A stretch of 64,000 nucleotides of DNA, taken from assembly GCF_011386835.1 (NCBI RefSeq), contig NC_088791.1, positions 9,734,998 through 9,798,997 of the forward strand. The letters are read 5' to 3'. Below, in pieces: positions 1 through 10,304 of this stretch. A program made the translations under genes and the position numbers. The stretch is from Chrysemys picta bellii (lineage: Eukaryota > Chordata > Testudines > Emydidae). How positions within the stretch are numbered: the first letter of the stretch is position 1; every line of letters starts with the position of its first letter. Below the pieces are notes generated by a model that was given only the letters and a program-made list of their open reading frames with translations, made no database searches and was not told the DNA's origin.

Positions 1-45
1 AACACACCCTTGGCCTTTCTTCATTATCCCTATTCATCCTTGTTT

Positions 46-182
46 GCAGTTGTTGTAGCCATGTTGGTCCCAGGCTATTAGAGAGACAAGGCAGGGGAGG
101 TAATATCTTTTATTGGACCAACTTCTGTTGGTGAGAGAGACAAGCTTTCGAGCTTCACAGAGCTCTTCTTCAGGTCTCACCT
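46..182 (-). mobile_element. Penelope-like element terminus, family 2
   Basis: On the minus strand this reads as a short retroelement end: a hammerhead-like core, then AATAAAAGATATTACC and a tail ending near GGCTACAACAACTGC. Related copies lie on the plus strand at 19664-19765 and 47362-47497. The architecture (CTGAAGAAG, stem, GAAAGCTT, AATAAA) is shared with the family 1 copies that flank a GIY-YIG-bearing Penelope body at 22587-23470, which is why I assign it to Penelope-like elements. No open reading frame is present and no clear target duplication was found. Confidence 0.65.
137..178 (-). ncRNA. Hammerhead-ribozyme-like motif in PLE terminus (family 2)
   Basis: Minus strand, 5' to 3': stem I strand GAGAC, CTGAAGA, an extra A, stem II GAGCT with a six-base loop and AGCTC, GAAA, GC, TT, then GTCTC, which pairs with GAGAC. 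All core positions fit the hammerhead consensus (position 7 may be any base) except the extra A before stem II. Stem III would be a single G-C pair with no loop, which fits action as a dimer. Penelope-like elements are known to carry hammerheads in their terminal repeats. Cleavage activity is inferred, not shown. Confidence 0.6.
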
Positions 183-538
183 TCAAATACTGTGAATGTA
201 GTTCTGTATCCTCTGATATTGTTATTTCAGTGAGTTATACAGGTTCTTTTGATCTCACGGCAGTTAGTAACAGGATACAGAAAGCTTTTGCCTTCAGGTC
301 ACCGGCTTTGAAATAAATCCAGAATAGGCCAACTGAAGGTTGTCGCCATTTGACAGCTGTTGGGTGGCCTATGTGAAATGGGCTACAATTAGACAGGTGT
401 CCAAGTCAGAGCTGGTTCTCTTCTCTTATCTGTCTCAACAGAGAGTGGAAGGACTGTTAAGGTGGTAATGGGGTACATTTTACCACTGCAGCCCACCCAG
501 TGCCCTGTTCTGTGCATAGGAGACATGACTGATTTTCT
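183..538. other. No recognised feature
   Basis: Apparently unique AT-moderate sequence. I see no coding signal, repeat family or RNA gene here. It ends in a CTTT-rich run that supplies the left target duplication of the next element. Confidence 0.5.
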
Positions 539-551
539 TTCTTTCTGTGTA

Positions 552-648
552 AAAACAACAAGGAGTCCGGTGGCACCTTAAAGACTAACAGATTTATTTG
601 GGCATAAGCTTTCGTGGGTAAAAAATCCACTTCTTCAGATGCACGACA
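552..648 (-). mobile_element. Solo Penelope-like terminus (family 1) with 13-bp TSD
   Basis: The 97-bp insert is flanked by identical 13-bp copies of TTCTTTCTGTGTA at 539-551 and 649-661. On the minus strand it begins GTCGTGCAT, goes straight into a hammerhead-like core and continues through AAATAAATCTGTTAGTC and the conserved GGTGCCACCGGACTCC segment. The same segment bounds the Penelope body at 22587-23470. This is a 5'-truncated insertion carrying only the element end. Confidence 0.8.
602..642 (-). ncRNA. Hammerhead-ribozyme-like motif in PLE terminus (family 1)
   Basis: Minus strand: GCAT, CTGAAGA, extra A, GTGG...CCAC as stem II, GAAA, GC, TT, ATGC. GCAT and ATGC pair as a perfect 4-bp stem I. 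Stem II is 4 bp with a long loop. The predicted cut is after the second T, before ATGC. The extra A after CTGAAGA is shared with all other copies. Confidence 0.6.
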
Positions 649-741
649 TTCTTTCTGTGTAGTGCTCCAAAGTCAATGTCCTTCACAAGTACTGAAATTA
701 AATGACTGTATGAGAGACAGAATTGGGAGTTGTTGTTTTTT

Positions 742-1350
742 TTTAAAAAGACACTTCAGATAGAGCTGGCTGAAAAATGGGGAGAGGGGGATTCCGTAGA
801 AAAAAAGTGATTTTATTTTTTCCAATTGAAAATTTGACTACTGAAAAATGTTGATGGGGAAACCAAAACATTTTGGCCTCAAAACCAAAATTCGTCTGAA
901 AACTGAAATTTTGATTTGGAAATGCTACCATAGTGTCTCAGGAGAGTTGTAACTCAGGTGTCTCATGTTCCTGTTCTCATCTATAGGTCAGGCTCCCTAA
1001 TTGGACTACATCTCCCATTATGCATCACAGTCTCCCCTCTTGAAGAAGGGAGCTGGTGCATCATAGGTGTCCCTGACCCTAGTGCATCATGGGAGATGTA
1101 TTCTGGCCTAGGAGCCCAGCCCATAGTGGAGAGTGGGGACATAAGGTAATTGAACTACAGCTCATGTCGGCCATTACAGCATCATATCCGAACTGAAATA
1201 TTTGGGGGTTTGGGGGTATTGAGTGTGTTTTGACAAAAATTTTGAAATTTTCCATGGAAAGTGGCAGTTGTTGTGAAAACACCTCATTTACCCGAAAAAC
1301 TAATTTTCAGTTGAGAAATGATTAAGACAAAAATATTCTGACTAGCCCTC
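742..1350 (+). repeat. Unclassified interspersed repeat with GAAAA-rich flanks
   Basis: An A/T-rich stretch full of GAAAA, AAAATTTTGA and similar words (742-930) is followed by a block with TACATCTCCCATTATGCATC and TGCATCATGGGAGATG, then GGAGCCCAGCCCATAGTGG, then another AAAATTTT stretch. The same order occurs at 42336-42640. I do not recognise the family. There is no coding frame, so it may be a non-autonomous DNA element. Confidence 0.5.
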
Positions 1351-1511
1351 ACTGCAGTGCTGAACCAGGAAGATCATTAAAATATATACACATGATTCCA
1401 GCTCCATTGATCAGAAGAAGGGGGGTTCTTGTGGCTAAAGCATTGGATTGGGGTTCAGGAAATCAAGGTTTAGCCTCTAGCTCCGCAACAGACTCCCTGT
1501 GTAATTTTTTT

Positions 1512-1705
1512 TTAATATGGAGATATACCTATCTCATAGAACTGGAAGGGACTGTGAAAGGTCATTGAGTCTAGTCTCCTGCCTTCACAGCAAGACCAAA
1601 TCCTGTCCCTGACAGTTTTTTGCTCTAGATCCCTAAGTGGCCCCCTCAAGGGCTGAACTCGCAACCCAGGCCAATGCTCAAACCACTGAGCTATTCCCTC
1701 CCCGC
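1512..1705 (-). mobile_element. tRNA-derived SINE with CR1-like 3' part
   Basis: Read on the minus strand it starts GGGAGGGAATAGCTCAGTGG (a tRNA-type A box), has GGGTTGCGAGTTCAGCCC as a B-box-like segment, then a unique middle and a 3' part reading GGAAGGTCCCTTCCAGTTCT-type sequence shared with CR1 3' ends. This design is that of the tortoise Pol III (Cry) SINEs. A second copy is at 4620-4808. Confidence 0.8.
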
Positions 1706-2524
1706 AAGTTGGGCAAGTCACATGGGACCAGATTTTCAAAGGTGCTCAGCCCCCAATTTGCTGATCTCTTTTGAAAATCTGGGCTTGACTGAGGGTGGTC
1801 TCTCTCTCTCTCACTCTGTGTGTGTGTCTGTGTGTCATTTCCCCATGTGCAGCTGTGTAATGCAGCAGTTAGCACAGAGCTAGACCGAGCAGACAGGAGA
1901 CTTGCTCTGCAAGGTTTCCTGCCCAGCAAAACATTATGACTTGTTCTAGCCATTGTCCATGACTGAAAAGTCAGTTCAAGGGCAAAAACGAGAAGCCAGA
2001 AAGCGTTTTTAAAACCAGCCGCTGTTCCCGAAAGCAAATGCAGGCTTCCATCAGCCATAGTCTAAGAGCACAAAGATTTGTATCCTGATCCAGGCCAATT
2101 GCTGAGCTAAGCTCAGAGGGAAAAGTTGCACCCCAGATTCTGGAGCTGGCTGGCAACCAGCAGCCACCCTTTACAAGCTGAGAATATTTGGAACACAGCT
2201 GCTTGCAGGCCACCCCCACTTCCCTGGTTTATGTGCCTATGGCAGAAGATGCAATGTTGGGCTACTCTGTTAGCTCCTCTTCAGCCCTGGAAGGCCCCTC
2301 CATCAGTGATATGGTTAGGGGCCTGTTAAGATGGGTTCCTGGCTCCTTGCTGCTCAGGGAAAGGGTCAAGTTCCAGCATCTTCCAGTGCAACGACGGTAC
2401 AAACAAAGTAAAACTTTCTGAAGCTTGGGAACAATGGGAGCTGCTGCGTGTTGAGAACTTTTGCAAATCTGGCCTCTGCTTGGATGATTAAAGGGGAGCA
2501 ATGCACAGCTGGTTGGAATTCTTT

Positions 2525-2615
2525 GGATGACATTTTTTTTTTCATTGAAAAATGGGGGCTGGCTGAAAGTGAAATTTGTCATGAAAAGAATTGGTTTTGA
2601 CAAAAAACAATGAGG
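2525..2615. repeat. GAAAA-rich interspersed repeat fragment
   Basis: Contains TTTTTTTTTTCATTGAAAAATG and GTGAAATTTGTCATGAAAAG-like words matching the flanks of the repeat at 742-1350. Fragmentary. Confidence 0.4.
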
Positions 2616-2639
2616 GTTTTCATTTTGAGTCTGGGGGCT

Positions 2640-2830
2640 TTCGACAAAATCTCCTGGGCAGCAAAATCAATCCTTTCCCAGCCAGCTGGAAAGCTGAGTT
2701 CTTTTGAAAATCTGGCCATAAGTGACTGGTCAAGTTCACCCTGGAAGAGCATAGCAGGGTCAGAAGCTGACCCTGTATCTCCTGAACCCCAGCCCAGTGC
2801 TCTAACCAGCTCACATTGTGTTCTGATCTC
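2640..2830 (-). mobile_element. MIR-like SINE, degenerate
   Basis: The minus strand carries the usual MIR layout in decayed form: a GAGCACTGG-type head near 2800, then the CCTGTGTGACCTTG-like core represented by CCAGGGTGAACTTGACCAGTC. Strongly diverged. Confidence 0.4.
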
Positions 2831-2879
2831 AGTGACACCAGTGTAATTCTGAGTAATTCCACTCACATCAATAGAAATA

Positions 2880-3565
2880 CACTAATTCCTCACTTAAAGT
2901 GGTCCCAGTTAACGTTTCGTTGTTACGTTGCTGATCAATTAGGGAATATGCTCGTTTAAAGTTGCGCAATGCTCCCTTCTACCATCATTTGTCAGCTGCC
3001 TGCTTTGTCCACTGCTTGCTAGCTGGTGGGGGCTTGGAACCAGGGTGGACCGGCAGCCCCCGTATCAGATCCCCCCATCAGCTCCCCGCTCCCCTAAGTT
3101 CCCTGTGCAGCAGCTGTGTCCCTCCCCCCACTGCCATGTGCTGCTCCTGCCCTCTGCCTTGGAGCTGCTCCCCGAGACTCCTGTGCGGGGGGGAGGAGGG
3201 AAAGAAAAGGGGGGCTCATGTCAGGGTGTCTCCCTTCCCCTGCTGCTGCACCCTGCTTACCCCATCTTCCATAGAGGGGGGGGAGGGGAGACAGACCAGG
3301 ACTCAGGACGGAGGGAGCTTGCAGCAGCTGCATCTCAGCAAGCTGATCTAATTAACAAGGCAGTGTACTTAAGGGAAATGCGCATATCTCCCTCCATTCC
3401 TGCTGCCTTCTGTAGAGAGAGAGTTAATCCTTGAGGGCTCAGCCAATTGCTTGTTCATCATTTGGCAGTGAGGGAAATATCCCACCCTCTGACTCCTCCA
3501 CCTCAACCAAGCTTCACAATCATCGTCACTGTGTACCAGTATTAAATTGTTTGTTTAAAACTTAT

Positions 3566-3627
<62 letters not shown>

Positions 3628-3780
3628 ATATAGTCTTTTGTCTGGTGAAAAAAATTTCCCTGGAACCTAACCCCCTCATTTACATTAATTCTTATGGGGA
3701 AATTAGATTTGCTTAACATTGTTTCGCTTAAAGTCGCATTTTTCAGGAACATAACGACAACGTTAAGTGAGGAGTTACTG
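2880..3780. mobile_element. Tc1/mariner-type DNA element with TA target duplication
   Basis: The ends are inverted repeats: CACTAATTCCTCACTTAA on the left and, read inward from the right, CAGTAACTCCTCACTTAA (16 of 18 identical). The dinucleotide TA flanks both ends (2878-2879 and 3781-3782). The 901-bp interior has no transposase frame, a GC-rich core near 3040-3310 and a compound microsatellite. It is a non-autonomous mariner-type element. Confidence 0.75.
3568..3628. repeat. Compound (TG)n(TA)n(CA)n microsatellite
   Basis: About 14 TG units, then 10 TA units, then CA units to 3628. The whole run is alternating purine-pyrimidine and the TG and CA arms are mutually complementary, so the tract can fold on itself. 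It lies inside the mariner-type element. Confidence 0.95.
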
Positions 3781-3835
3781 TACTCTGTAATTAGACAGAC
3801 TCTGGCCTCTTCTTGGGCTTCTTCTGTCCTTCCTA

Positions 3836-4072
3836 ATGGATTTTGTCTTTCTCTTCTCCCAACTCTGTTCCCTCCATTCCTCTAGGTGCCAGTGTCTTCT
3901 CTCCCTCCCACACACATGTGGTGTGAGAGCCTTCTCCTCTGCAGCTCCTGCTGTCTGGAACAGTCTCCCAGCATCTCTCGAGCATTGTTTCTTCAGTCTC
4001 CACCTATCTTTGACTATAAAACGTACGTTATCTTTTTTTCCATTGTTTATGCTGCCGTTGCTGGCCTTATGA
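3836..4072 (+). pseudogene. L2/Rex1-type LINE reverse-transcriptase C-terminal remnant
   Basis: The plus frame includes HTCGVRAFSSAAPAVWNSLP, the signature found just downstream of the reverse transcriptase domain in L2-clade and related LINEs, followed by a leucine-rich end. Only this short C-terminal part is left and the frame continues into unrelated sequence. The family match is from a motif alone, so the clade is uncertain. Confidence 0.55.
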
Positions 4073-4145
4073 CTGAATGTCACTGTTTTTGCACCACTGC
4101 TTTATGTAGCTCATTAATGTTATTATCTGCATTGGAATGTATTCT

Positions 4146-4350
4146 AGAGGGTCCGGCTGAGATCAAGGGCCCATTGTGCTAGGTGCTGTACATACACACA
4201 TTGAGATATGGTCCCTGGAGCTAACAGTCCAAATAGACAAAGACTGGGAGGGGGAGCAGAGGCGAAATGATTTACCCAAGATGATAGAGCAGAGATGGCA
4301 CTAGAACACAGGTTTCTTGCAGCCTACTTTGGTGCACTCTTCATTAGACC
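4146..4350 (-). mobile_element. L2/MIR-related repeat, minus orientation
   Basis: Contains CCCATTGTGCTAGGTGCTGTA, then GAGGCGAAATGATTTACCC and a TCTTCATTAGACCACCCTG end. These are reverse-strand words of an L2/MIR-type 3' tail and MIR body. Similar modules are at 27405-27490 and 48720-48965. Confidence 0.5.
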
Positions 4351-4411
4351 ACCCTGCAGCTTAAATCATATGTTGCCTTGCATTTAACTCCGAAACACAT
4401 ATAAGATACAA

Positions 4412-4525
4412 CTCTTTCCCCTCTGAAGCACCTGGCATTGGCCACTGCCAGAAGACAGGCTACGGAGCTAGATGGACCTTTGATCTGACCCAGTCTGCCC
4501 ATTCTTATGTTCTTGTTAATATGAA
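4412..4525 (+). mobile_element. CR1/L3-type LINE 3' end
   Basis: The plus strand includes CACCTGGCATTGGCCACTG, CTAGATGGACCTTTGATCTG and a tail ATTCTTATGTTCTTGTT that resembles the short 8-bp terminal repeats of CR1-like LINEs. No coding portion remains. Confidence 0.55.
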
Positions 4526-4619
4526 AGGTCCCAGTCTAGCTAACGTCTTATTGTATTTGTACCTTGGAAATCTGACTCCATCACTGTTCAAGTCATTGTA
4601 AAATGGCACAAACACTGAA

Positions 4620-4808
4620 TATATGGAGAGATACCTATCTCATAGAACTGGAAGGGACCCTGAAAGGTTATTGAGTCCAGCTCCCTGCCTTCACTAGCAG
4701 GACCAAGTACTGATTTTGTCCCAGGTCCCTAAGTGGCCCTCTTAAGGATTGAGCTCACAACCCTGGGTGTAGCAGGCCAATACTCAAACCACTGAGCTAT
4801 CCCTCCTC
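4620..4808 (-). mobile_element. tRNA-derived SINE with CR1-like 3' part
   Basis: Second copy of the family at 1512-1705. On the minus strand it has GGGATAGCTCAGTGGTTTGA (A box), GGGTTGTGAGCTCAATCC (B box) and a CR1-like tail ending ATCTCTCCATAT. It is nearly full length. Confidence 0.8.
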
Positions 4809-5249
4809 CTGAACAAACTGAATAGGTAGGAACCCAAAGAAAAGTTAAGATCACGTCCATAAGGCTTTTTCTATTCACATAGATCCTCAGAGGGGTTTTA
4901 TTTTTTCTATCCTTTTAAGCCCTGATCTGGATTCAACAGCTGATGCTCTGAACATTTTTGTAATTTCTATGAAATACTCTGAAATGACAGGCTTCTATCA
5001 GTTTAAAAAGGAGAAAACTAGATGTGATGAATTCATCTTCTGATGCCATGGTAGCCATTCTCCCAGGAGATTGGAAAATACATTTGTAAGGAGTATAGGT
5101 TGACAAATGCATTTTAAACTTTATTGCATCTTTTCTCCATTTAAAAAATAAATAAATAAAACCTCAAAGCCTGAATGTAGCGCTGATGAAACAAGAGGGA
5201 ATGAGACTGAAGATTTAAGCTTTCCCTTTATGTGTAGAAAAATGGCAAG

Positions 5250-5370
5250 GCAGTGTGGTCTAGTTGATAGGACATGGGATTAGGAGCAGGGTTCTATTCC
5301 TGTCTCTGCTACTGACTGGCAATATGACCTTGTGCAAGTCACTTTCTGTCTCTGTGCCCGTTCCCTCCCT
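5250..5370 (+). mobile_element. MIR-type CORE-SINE
   Basis: Plus strand: CAGTGTGGTCTAGTTGATAG head, CTACTGACTGGCAATATGACC and CTTGTGCAAGTCACTTTCTG core, then TCTGTGCCC. Truncated at the 3' end by or next to the following MITE. Confidence 0.75.
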
Positions 5371-5377
5371 ACCCTTT

Positions 5378-5678
5378 GGCCTGGTCTACACTGCAGGGAT
5401 CGATCTAAAATACATAACTTCAGCTACGAGAATAGCGTAGCTGAAGTCGACGTATCTTAGATCAACTTAGATTGATTTACTTCGCATCCTCGCAGCGTGG
5501 GATCGACGGCCACCGCTCCCCCATCGACTCCGCTTCCGCCTCTCGCCCTGGTGGAGTTCCGGAGTCGACGGGGAGCACGTTCGGGGATCGATTTATCGCG
5601 TCTAGACGAGACGTGATACATCAATCCCCGATAGATTGATCATTACCCGCCAATCCGGCGGGTAGTGTAGACATACCC
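5378..5678. mobile_element. Harbinger-type MITE
   Basis: Ends are GGCCTGGTCTACACT and, inward from the right, GGGTATGTCTACACTACCCG. The trinucleotide TTT sits on both sides (5375-5377, 5679-5681). An internal hairpin has arms ACTTCAGCTACG and CGTAGCTGAAGT. Family members at 25351, 55503 and 62016 show TAA or TTA duplications, as expected for PIF/Harbinger. Non-coding. Confidence 0.75.
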
Positions 5679-5829
5679 TTTGTCTGTCTAACTTGTTAGC
5701 TCTTCAGGGTAAAAGGCTATTTCTTGCTTTGCATGCATCAATGCCTGGGAGGAACTACAACTGGAAAAGGCTGTGGAGTTCAGTCAGACAAAGGAGGGGA
5801 GAAAGGAAGTATTACTGTCCCATCTTACA

Positions 5830-6020
5830 GCTGGAAAACGTAATGGCCTGATTTTCAAAGGATCAGAGTGCCCACAAATTCCAGCAAAGTTCGTGGGAGC
5901 AGCAGGCACTTCTAAAAATCTGCCCATAAGTGACTTATCCAGGGTCACACAGGAAGTCACTAGCAAAGCCAGAGATGGACCCCAGGTCTCAGTCCAGAGC
6001 CTGAACCATATTCTGGAGTT
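5830..6020 (-). mobile_element. MIR-like SINE, minus orientation
   Basis: Contains AAGTGACTTATCCAGGGTCACACAGGAAGTC, the reverse complement of the MIR core, then GACCCCAGGTCTCAGTCCAGAGCC, the reverse of its tRNA-like head. Diverged. Confidence 0.6.
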
Positions 6021-6029
6021 GAAACTCTC

Positions 6030-7005
6030 TTGCTGGGGCATATCTGAGGTTGTAAACAGATATAGAGGTGGCAAAGATTCTCTTTAGCCCATTGGTGGTG
6101 TCAGCAAGGGGCAATGAAGAAAGCAAGGAAAATTATCCTCCACCGTGAGCTGATAGTCTTGCATTAAAACGCTTTCTTGCACAAATGATGCGTGTCTGGG
6201 TGCACCACTGATTTAAGTGCCAAGGGGCAGGGAGGGCAAGGAATTTGCTCTTGTGCATTTTCTTGACTTCCCTGAATGCCTTTCCTGTGCTCCTCTGCTT
6301 AAAGGAGGGGGCCGGAGCCAAATAAACCTGTCTTAAATGGCAGTCCCCTTTTACAAAAAAAAATAAAAGAAAAAGAAATCTGCACTATTGTGTTTTCCTC
6401 CAGATGAATATTAAAAGATGGCATAATTGACAGCCCCAGCCCACTACAAATTCGGCTCCTGTTTGGAGCAAAAGTGGAACAAATTTAAGTCGTTTTCTTG
6501 CTGTGGGCATAAAAGGGACTGTGGGCCTCTAATCACTGCCTGTGGGGTTGACTCAGCCATCCATAAACTGCAATATCCACTCATTTATTCCTTTTCATTC
6601 AATTGACTCCAAATTGCTTCAAACAAGCGCCTCGGCTGCCGGGGAAGGCGCAGCGCAGCCGTGTTCTCATTAGAATGGACAGCGAGAGGGGTGAGAAGCG
6701 GGAGCCTTGTGCAGACTGGGATACAGATATATTTTTTGTTAGCTCTGCAGAGCAAGGGTGAGCGAGGGCACTTCCAGAAAGCGTGTCTATCTGGGGATAA
6801 GTCACAGTTTGCTGCTACGTGGAGCTCCCCCTCCCTTAAATTCATCACCGAGCCACGTTGACAAGGGGAAAGAGATGTAAACCAGCTTCTGCTTCCTCAG
6901 GATGGGTGGCACAGGAGGACACAATACTGTTCTTTAATGGGATGTTGCAAAGCCCTTGTTGTTTTCACTGGGAAGGTGCAGGGGACTGGACCGTGGGACT
7001 TTAAG
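6030..7005. other. Apparently unique sequence, no gene seen
   Basis: No repeat family or coding exon recognised. Around 6395-6620 the sequence is AT-rich and includes CATAATTGACAGCC, a TALE/homeodomain-like word, so a regulatory element is possible but unsupported. Confidence 0.4.
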
Positions 7006-7009
7006 GAGA

Positions 7010-8680
7010 TTCATAGATTCATAGATTCTAGGACTGGAAGGGACCTCGAGAGGTCATCGAGTCCAGTCCCCTGCCCGCATGGCAGGACCAAATACTGTCT
7101 AGACCATCCCTGATAGACATTTATCTAACCTACTCTTAAATATCTCCAGAGTTGGAGATTCCACAACCTCCCTAGGCAATTTATTCCAGTGTTTAACCAC
7201 CCTGACAGTTAGGAACTTTTTCCTAATGTCCAACCTAGACCTCCCTTGCTGCAGTTTAAGCCCATTGCTTCTGGTTCTATCCTTAGAGGCTAAGGTGAAC
7301 AAGTTTTCTCCCTCCTCCTTATGACACCCTTTTAGATACCTGAAAACTGCTATCATGTCCCCTCTCAGTCTTCTCTTTTCCAAACTAAACAAACCCAATT
7401 CTTTCCGCCTTCCTTCATAGGTCATGTTCTCAAGACCTTTAATCATTCTTGTTGCTCTTCTCTGGACCCTTTCCAATTTCTCCACATCTTTCTTGAAATG
7501 CGGTGCCCAGAACTGGACACAATACTCCAGCTGAGGCCTAACCAGAGCAGAGTAGAGCGGAAGAATGACTTCTCGTGTCTTGCTCACAACACACCTGTTA
7601 ATACATCCCAGAATCATGTTTGCTTTTTTTGCAACAGCATCACACTGTTGACTCATATTTAGCTTGTGGTCCACTATAACCCCTAGATCCCTTTCTTCCG
7701 TACTCCTTCCTAGACAGTCTCTTCCCATTCTGCATGTGTGAAACTGATTTTTTCTTCCTAAGTGGAGCACTTTGCATTTGTCTTTGTTAAACTTCATCCT
7801 GTTTAACTCAGACCATTTCTCCAATTTGTCCAGATCATTTTGAATTATGACCCTGTACTCCAAAGCAGTTGCAATCCCTCCCAGTTTGGTATCATCCACA
7901 ACTTAATAAGCGTACTTTCTATGCCAATATCTAAGTCGTTAATGAAGATATTGAACAGAGCCGGTCCCAAAACAGACCCCTGCGGAACCCCACTCGTTAT
8001 GCCTTTCCAGCAGGATTGGGAACCATTAATAACAACTCTCTGAGTATGGTTATCCAGCCAGTTATGAACCCACCTTATAGTAGCCCCATCTAATTTGTAT
8101 TTGCCTCGTTTATCGATAAGAATATCATGTGAGACCGTATCAAATGCCTTACTAAAGTCAAGGTATACCACATCCACAGCTTCTCCCTTATCCACAAGAC
8201 TCGTTATCCTATCAAAGAAAGCTATCAGATTGGTTTGACATGATTTGTTCTTCACAAATCCATGCTGGCTGTTCCCTATCACCTTACCACCTTCCAAGTG
8301 TTTGCAGATGATTTCCTTAATTACTTGCTCCATTATCTTCCCTGGCACAGAAGTTAAACTAACTGGTCTGTAGTATCCTGGGTTGTTTTTATTTCCCTTT
8401 TTATAGATGGGCACTATATTTGCCCTTTTCCAGTCTTCTGGAATCTCTCCCGTCTCCCATGATTTTCCACAGATAATAGCTAGAGGCTCAGATACCTCCT
8501 CTATTAGCTCCTTGAGTATTCTAGGATGCATTTCATCAGGCCCTGGTGACTTGCAGGCATCTAACTTTTCTAAGTGATTTTTAACTTGTTCTTTTTTTAT
8601 TTTATCTGCTGAACCTACCCCCTTCCCATTAGCATTTAGATTCCCTAAATACATCCCCTTAACATACGCACACACAAAGC
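7010..8680 (-). pseudogene. CR1 LINE ORF2 reverse transcriptase, 5'-truncated and frameshifted
   Basis: Two adjacent minus-strand frames cover the CR1 ORF2 3' half. The upstream frame (8675-7845) carries the fingers and palm: [55 protein letters not shown] (first catalytic Asp) and [20 protein letters not shown]. The downstream frame (7899-7099) carries [43 protein letters not shown] and VVKHWNKLP to the end. A one-base deletion just before the second catalytic DD pair splits the frames. The element ends in TCATAGAT repeats at 7010-7029, the CR1 terminal microsatellite. It is 5'-truncated near 8680. Confidence 0.9.
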
Positions 8681-8699
8681 GATTGTATATCCTACGGAG

Positions 8700-8815
8700 A
8701 GATGGCTTACAGCTGCATCAGAGTCGAGTTTAGGCCCAGTACCTAATGCAATGGGACCCTGGATCTCAGTCAGGGCCCCTAGATACTACTGGAATACAAA
8801 CAATAATCATAGAAA
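8700..8815 (+). mobile_element. L2/MIR-related 3' tail
   Basis: Plus strand: CAGTACCTAATGCAATGGGACCCTGGATC, then CAGGGCCCCTAGATACTACTGGAATACAAACAATAATCATA. This matches the same tail at 26480-26605 and 58110-58215. Confidence 0.5.
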
Positions 8816-10249
8816 TAGACGAGCGCCAAGTGGTTCACAGTCTGTGAGTCGCCCCTCGACATTTCCCGTACGTAGCTGAGTATCTTGGGTCTGCAGAGAC
8901 TGGCTGGCTATCCCAAGGAAACAGCCTGGACCATGAGAATTCCAGTTCTTCCTGCTGCAGGTCAGACTGGAATGGTCCTTCCTATGGGATCTGGGCTCTC
9001 CCGGTCCTGGTCCTGGCACAGTGATGGGCAGCGGCAACAAGGAAATGATCACCCATGACTAAAGAGGGGGTAGTAAGAGGAGTTCACTGAACTTTGCTTG
9101 ACTTCAGAAAAGCTTTGGATTGGAGCTGGGGGTGTGGGGGCAGGAGTGAGGTGTAGGGGAGGTGAGTGATTTTATCTAGATCCTTTAGCTCAGCCCTAGA
9201 CATGCCGGGTGTGACGTGCAGGAGTGGGGTGTGTTCCCATTATTGTTACGCCGAGGATCAGAGGGGGCACAGTCAGAGAAAACCCCACTGAGTTCATGTG
9301 GTCATTGGGGCAAAGGGCGTGGGTGTGAGAACTTGTGTTGCTGCTAGGAACGGGCGTGGGGCAGAACCTTGGCTTTAAACTTCGGGAAAGTTTGGATCTG
9401 AATCTTGAAACTTTTTGCTGCTCCTCTGATCTCTAGCCACTACTGTGCTTATTAACAGCACAGCCTGGAAACCTGTCCTATAAACAGCTCCTCTTCGCTA
9501 CCCTCTTCCCAGGTCCACCCCCTCCAAAACCTCTCCGAGCTGAGCATCCACGCAGGGAGAGATTTGCAAGATCAATCCCCTTGTTTTCTTTAACACTTGC
9601 CAGGTTCCATTGAGTTAAGCAGCTAGAGCAGAAAATACTGCATTGCACCAAAGAGACAGGGAGAGGGAGAGGGAAACCCCACCGTCTGACAGGCACCCTG
9701 CTCCTGGCAATCCGCCGCACAGGGCGATGGAGGGAGGCACGAGCGGCACAATGAGAGACATATGGCTCAACGGGCGAGGTTGTTTATTCCGTAGCGTTTT
9801 CACGGCAGGCCAAGTTGAAGGCTCCTGTCACGGCTCAGGCACCGCTGGCCTCCCCAGGCAGCAATGTAAACAAGAACCTTCATGTGTGCTCAGTGGATGC
9901 AGGGCTCCGAAGAGGAGATGAGCTCCTATTTCCTGGTGGCGGCTGCTCCTCCGTTGGGCCTTGCTCTGATCTTCCTCGGCCTCGCTGTCTTCTCTGCTTT
10001 TGTACAGACACAAAACTCCTGAGCTGGCACTGCCTCTCTCCCTCTTCTGCACTTTCTCTTGCTCTGACACACTCACCCCTACATTTGCAAGGCCAGATCT
10101 GCCCAGGTGGGGCTTACAAATATCCAGCCCCCAAAGAGTGGGCACTGATCCAATGACCAAGTCTAGCAGCCAATGAGAGCGTGGTCTCTCTTTCTCTCTC
10201 TCTCTCATTGGCCACTGGACTCCAGTCCCACCCAGCTGACGTCCTAGGC
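8816..10249. other. Apparently unique sequence
   Basis: No coding exon or repeat family recognised. Open frames here are short and have no domain signature. There is a GAGAGGGAGAGGG run near 9659 and a TC-rich run at 10186-10207. Confidence 0.4.
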
Positions 10250-10304
10250 TCATAGATTCTAGGACTGGAAGGGACCTCGAGAGGTCATCGAGTCCAGTCC
10301 CCCC
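10250..10304 (-). mobile_element. CR1 3'-end fragment
   Basis: TCATAGATTCTAGGACTGGAAGGGACCTCGAGAGGTCATCGAGTCCAGTCCC matches the last 55 bases of the CR1 at 7010-8680 almost base for base, so the two are the same subfamily. Severely 5'-truncated. Confidence 0.85.

Noticed and set aside
552..648. tRNA-derived SINE as explanation for the GTGGCACCTTAAAGACTAAC repeats
   Set aside because: No A or B box is present, and the same segment bounds a GIY-YIG-encoding body at 22587-23470, so Penelope-like is the better reading.
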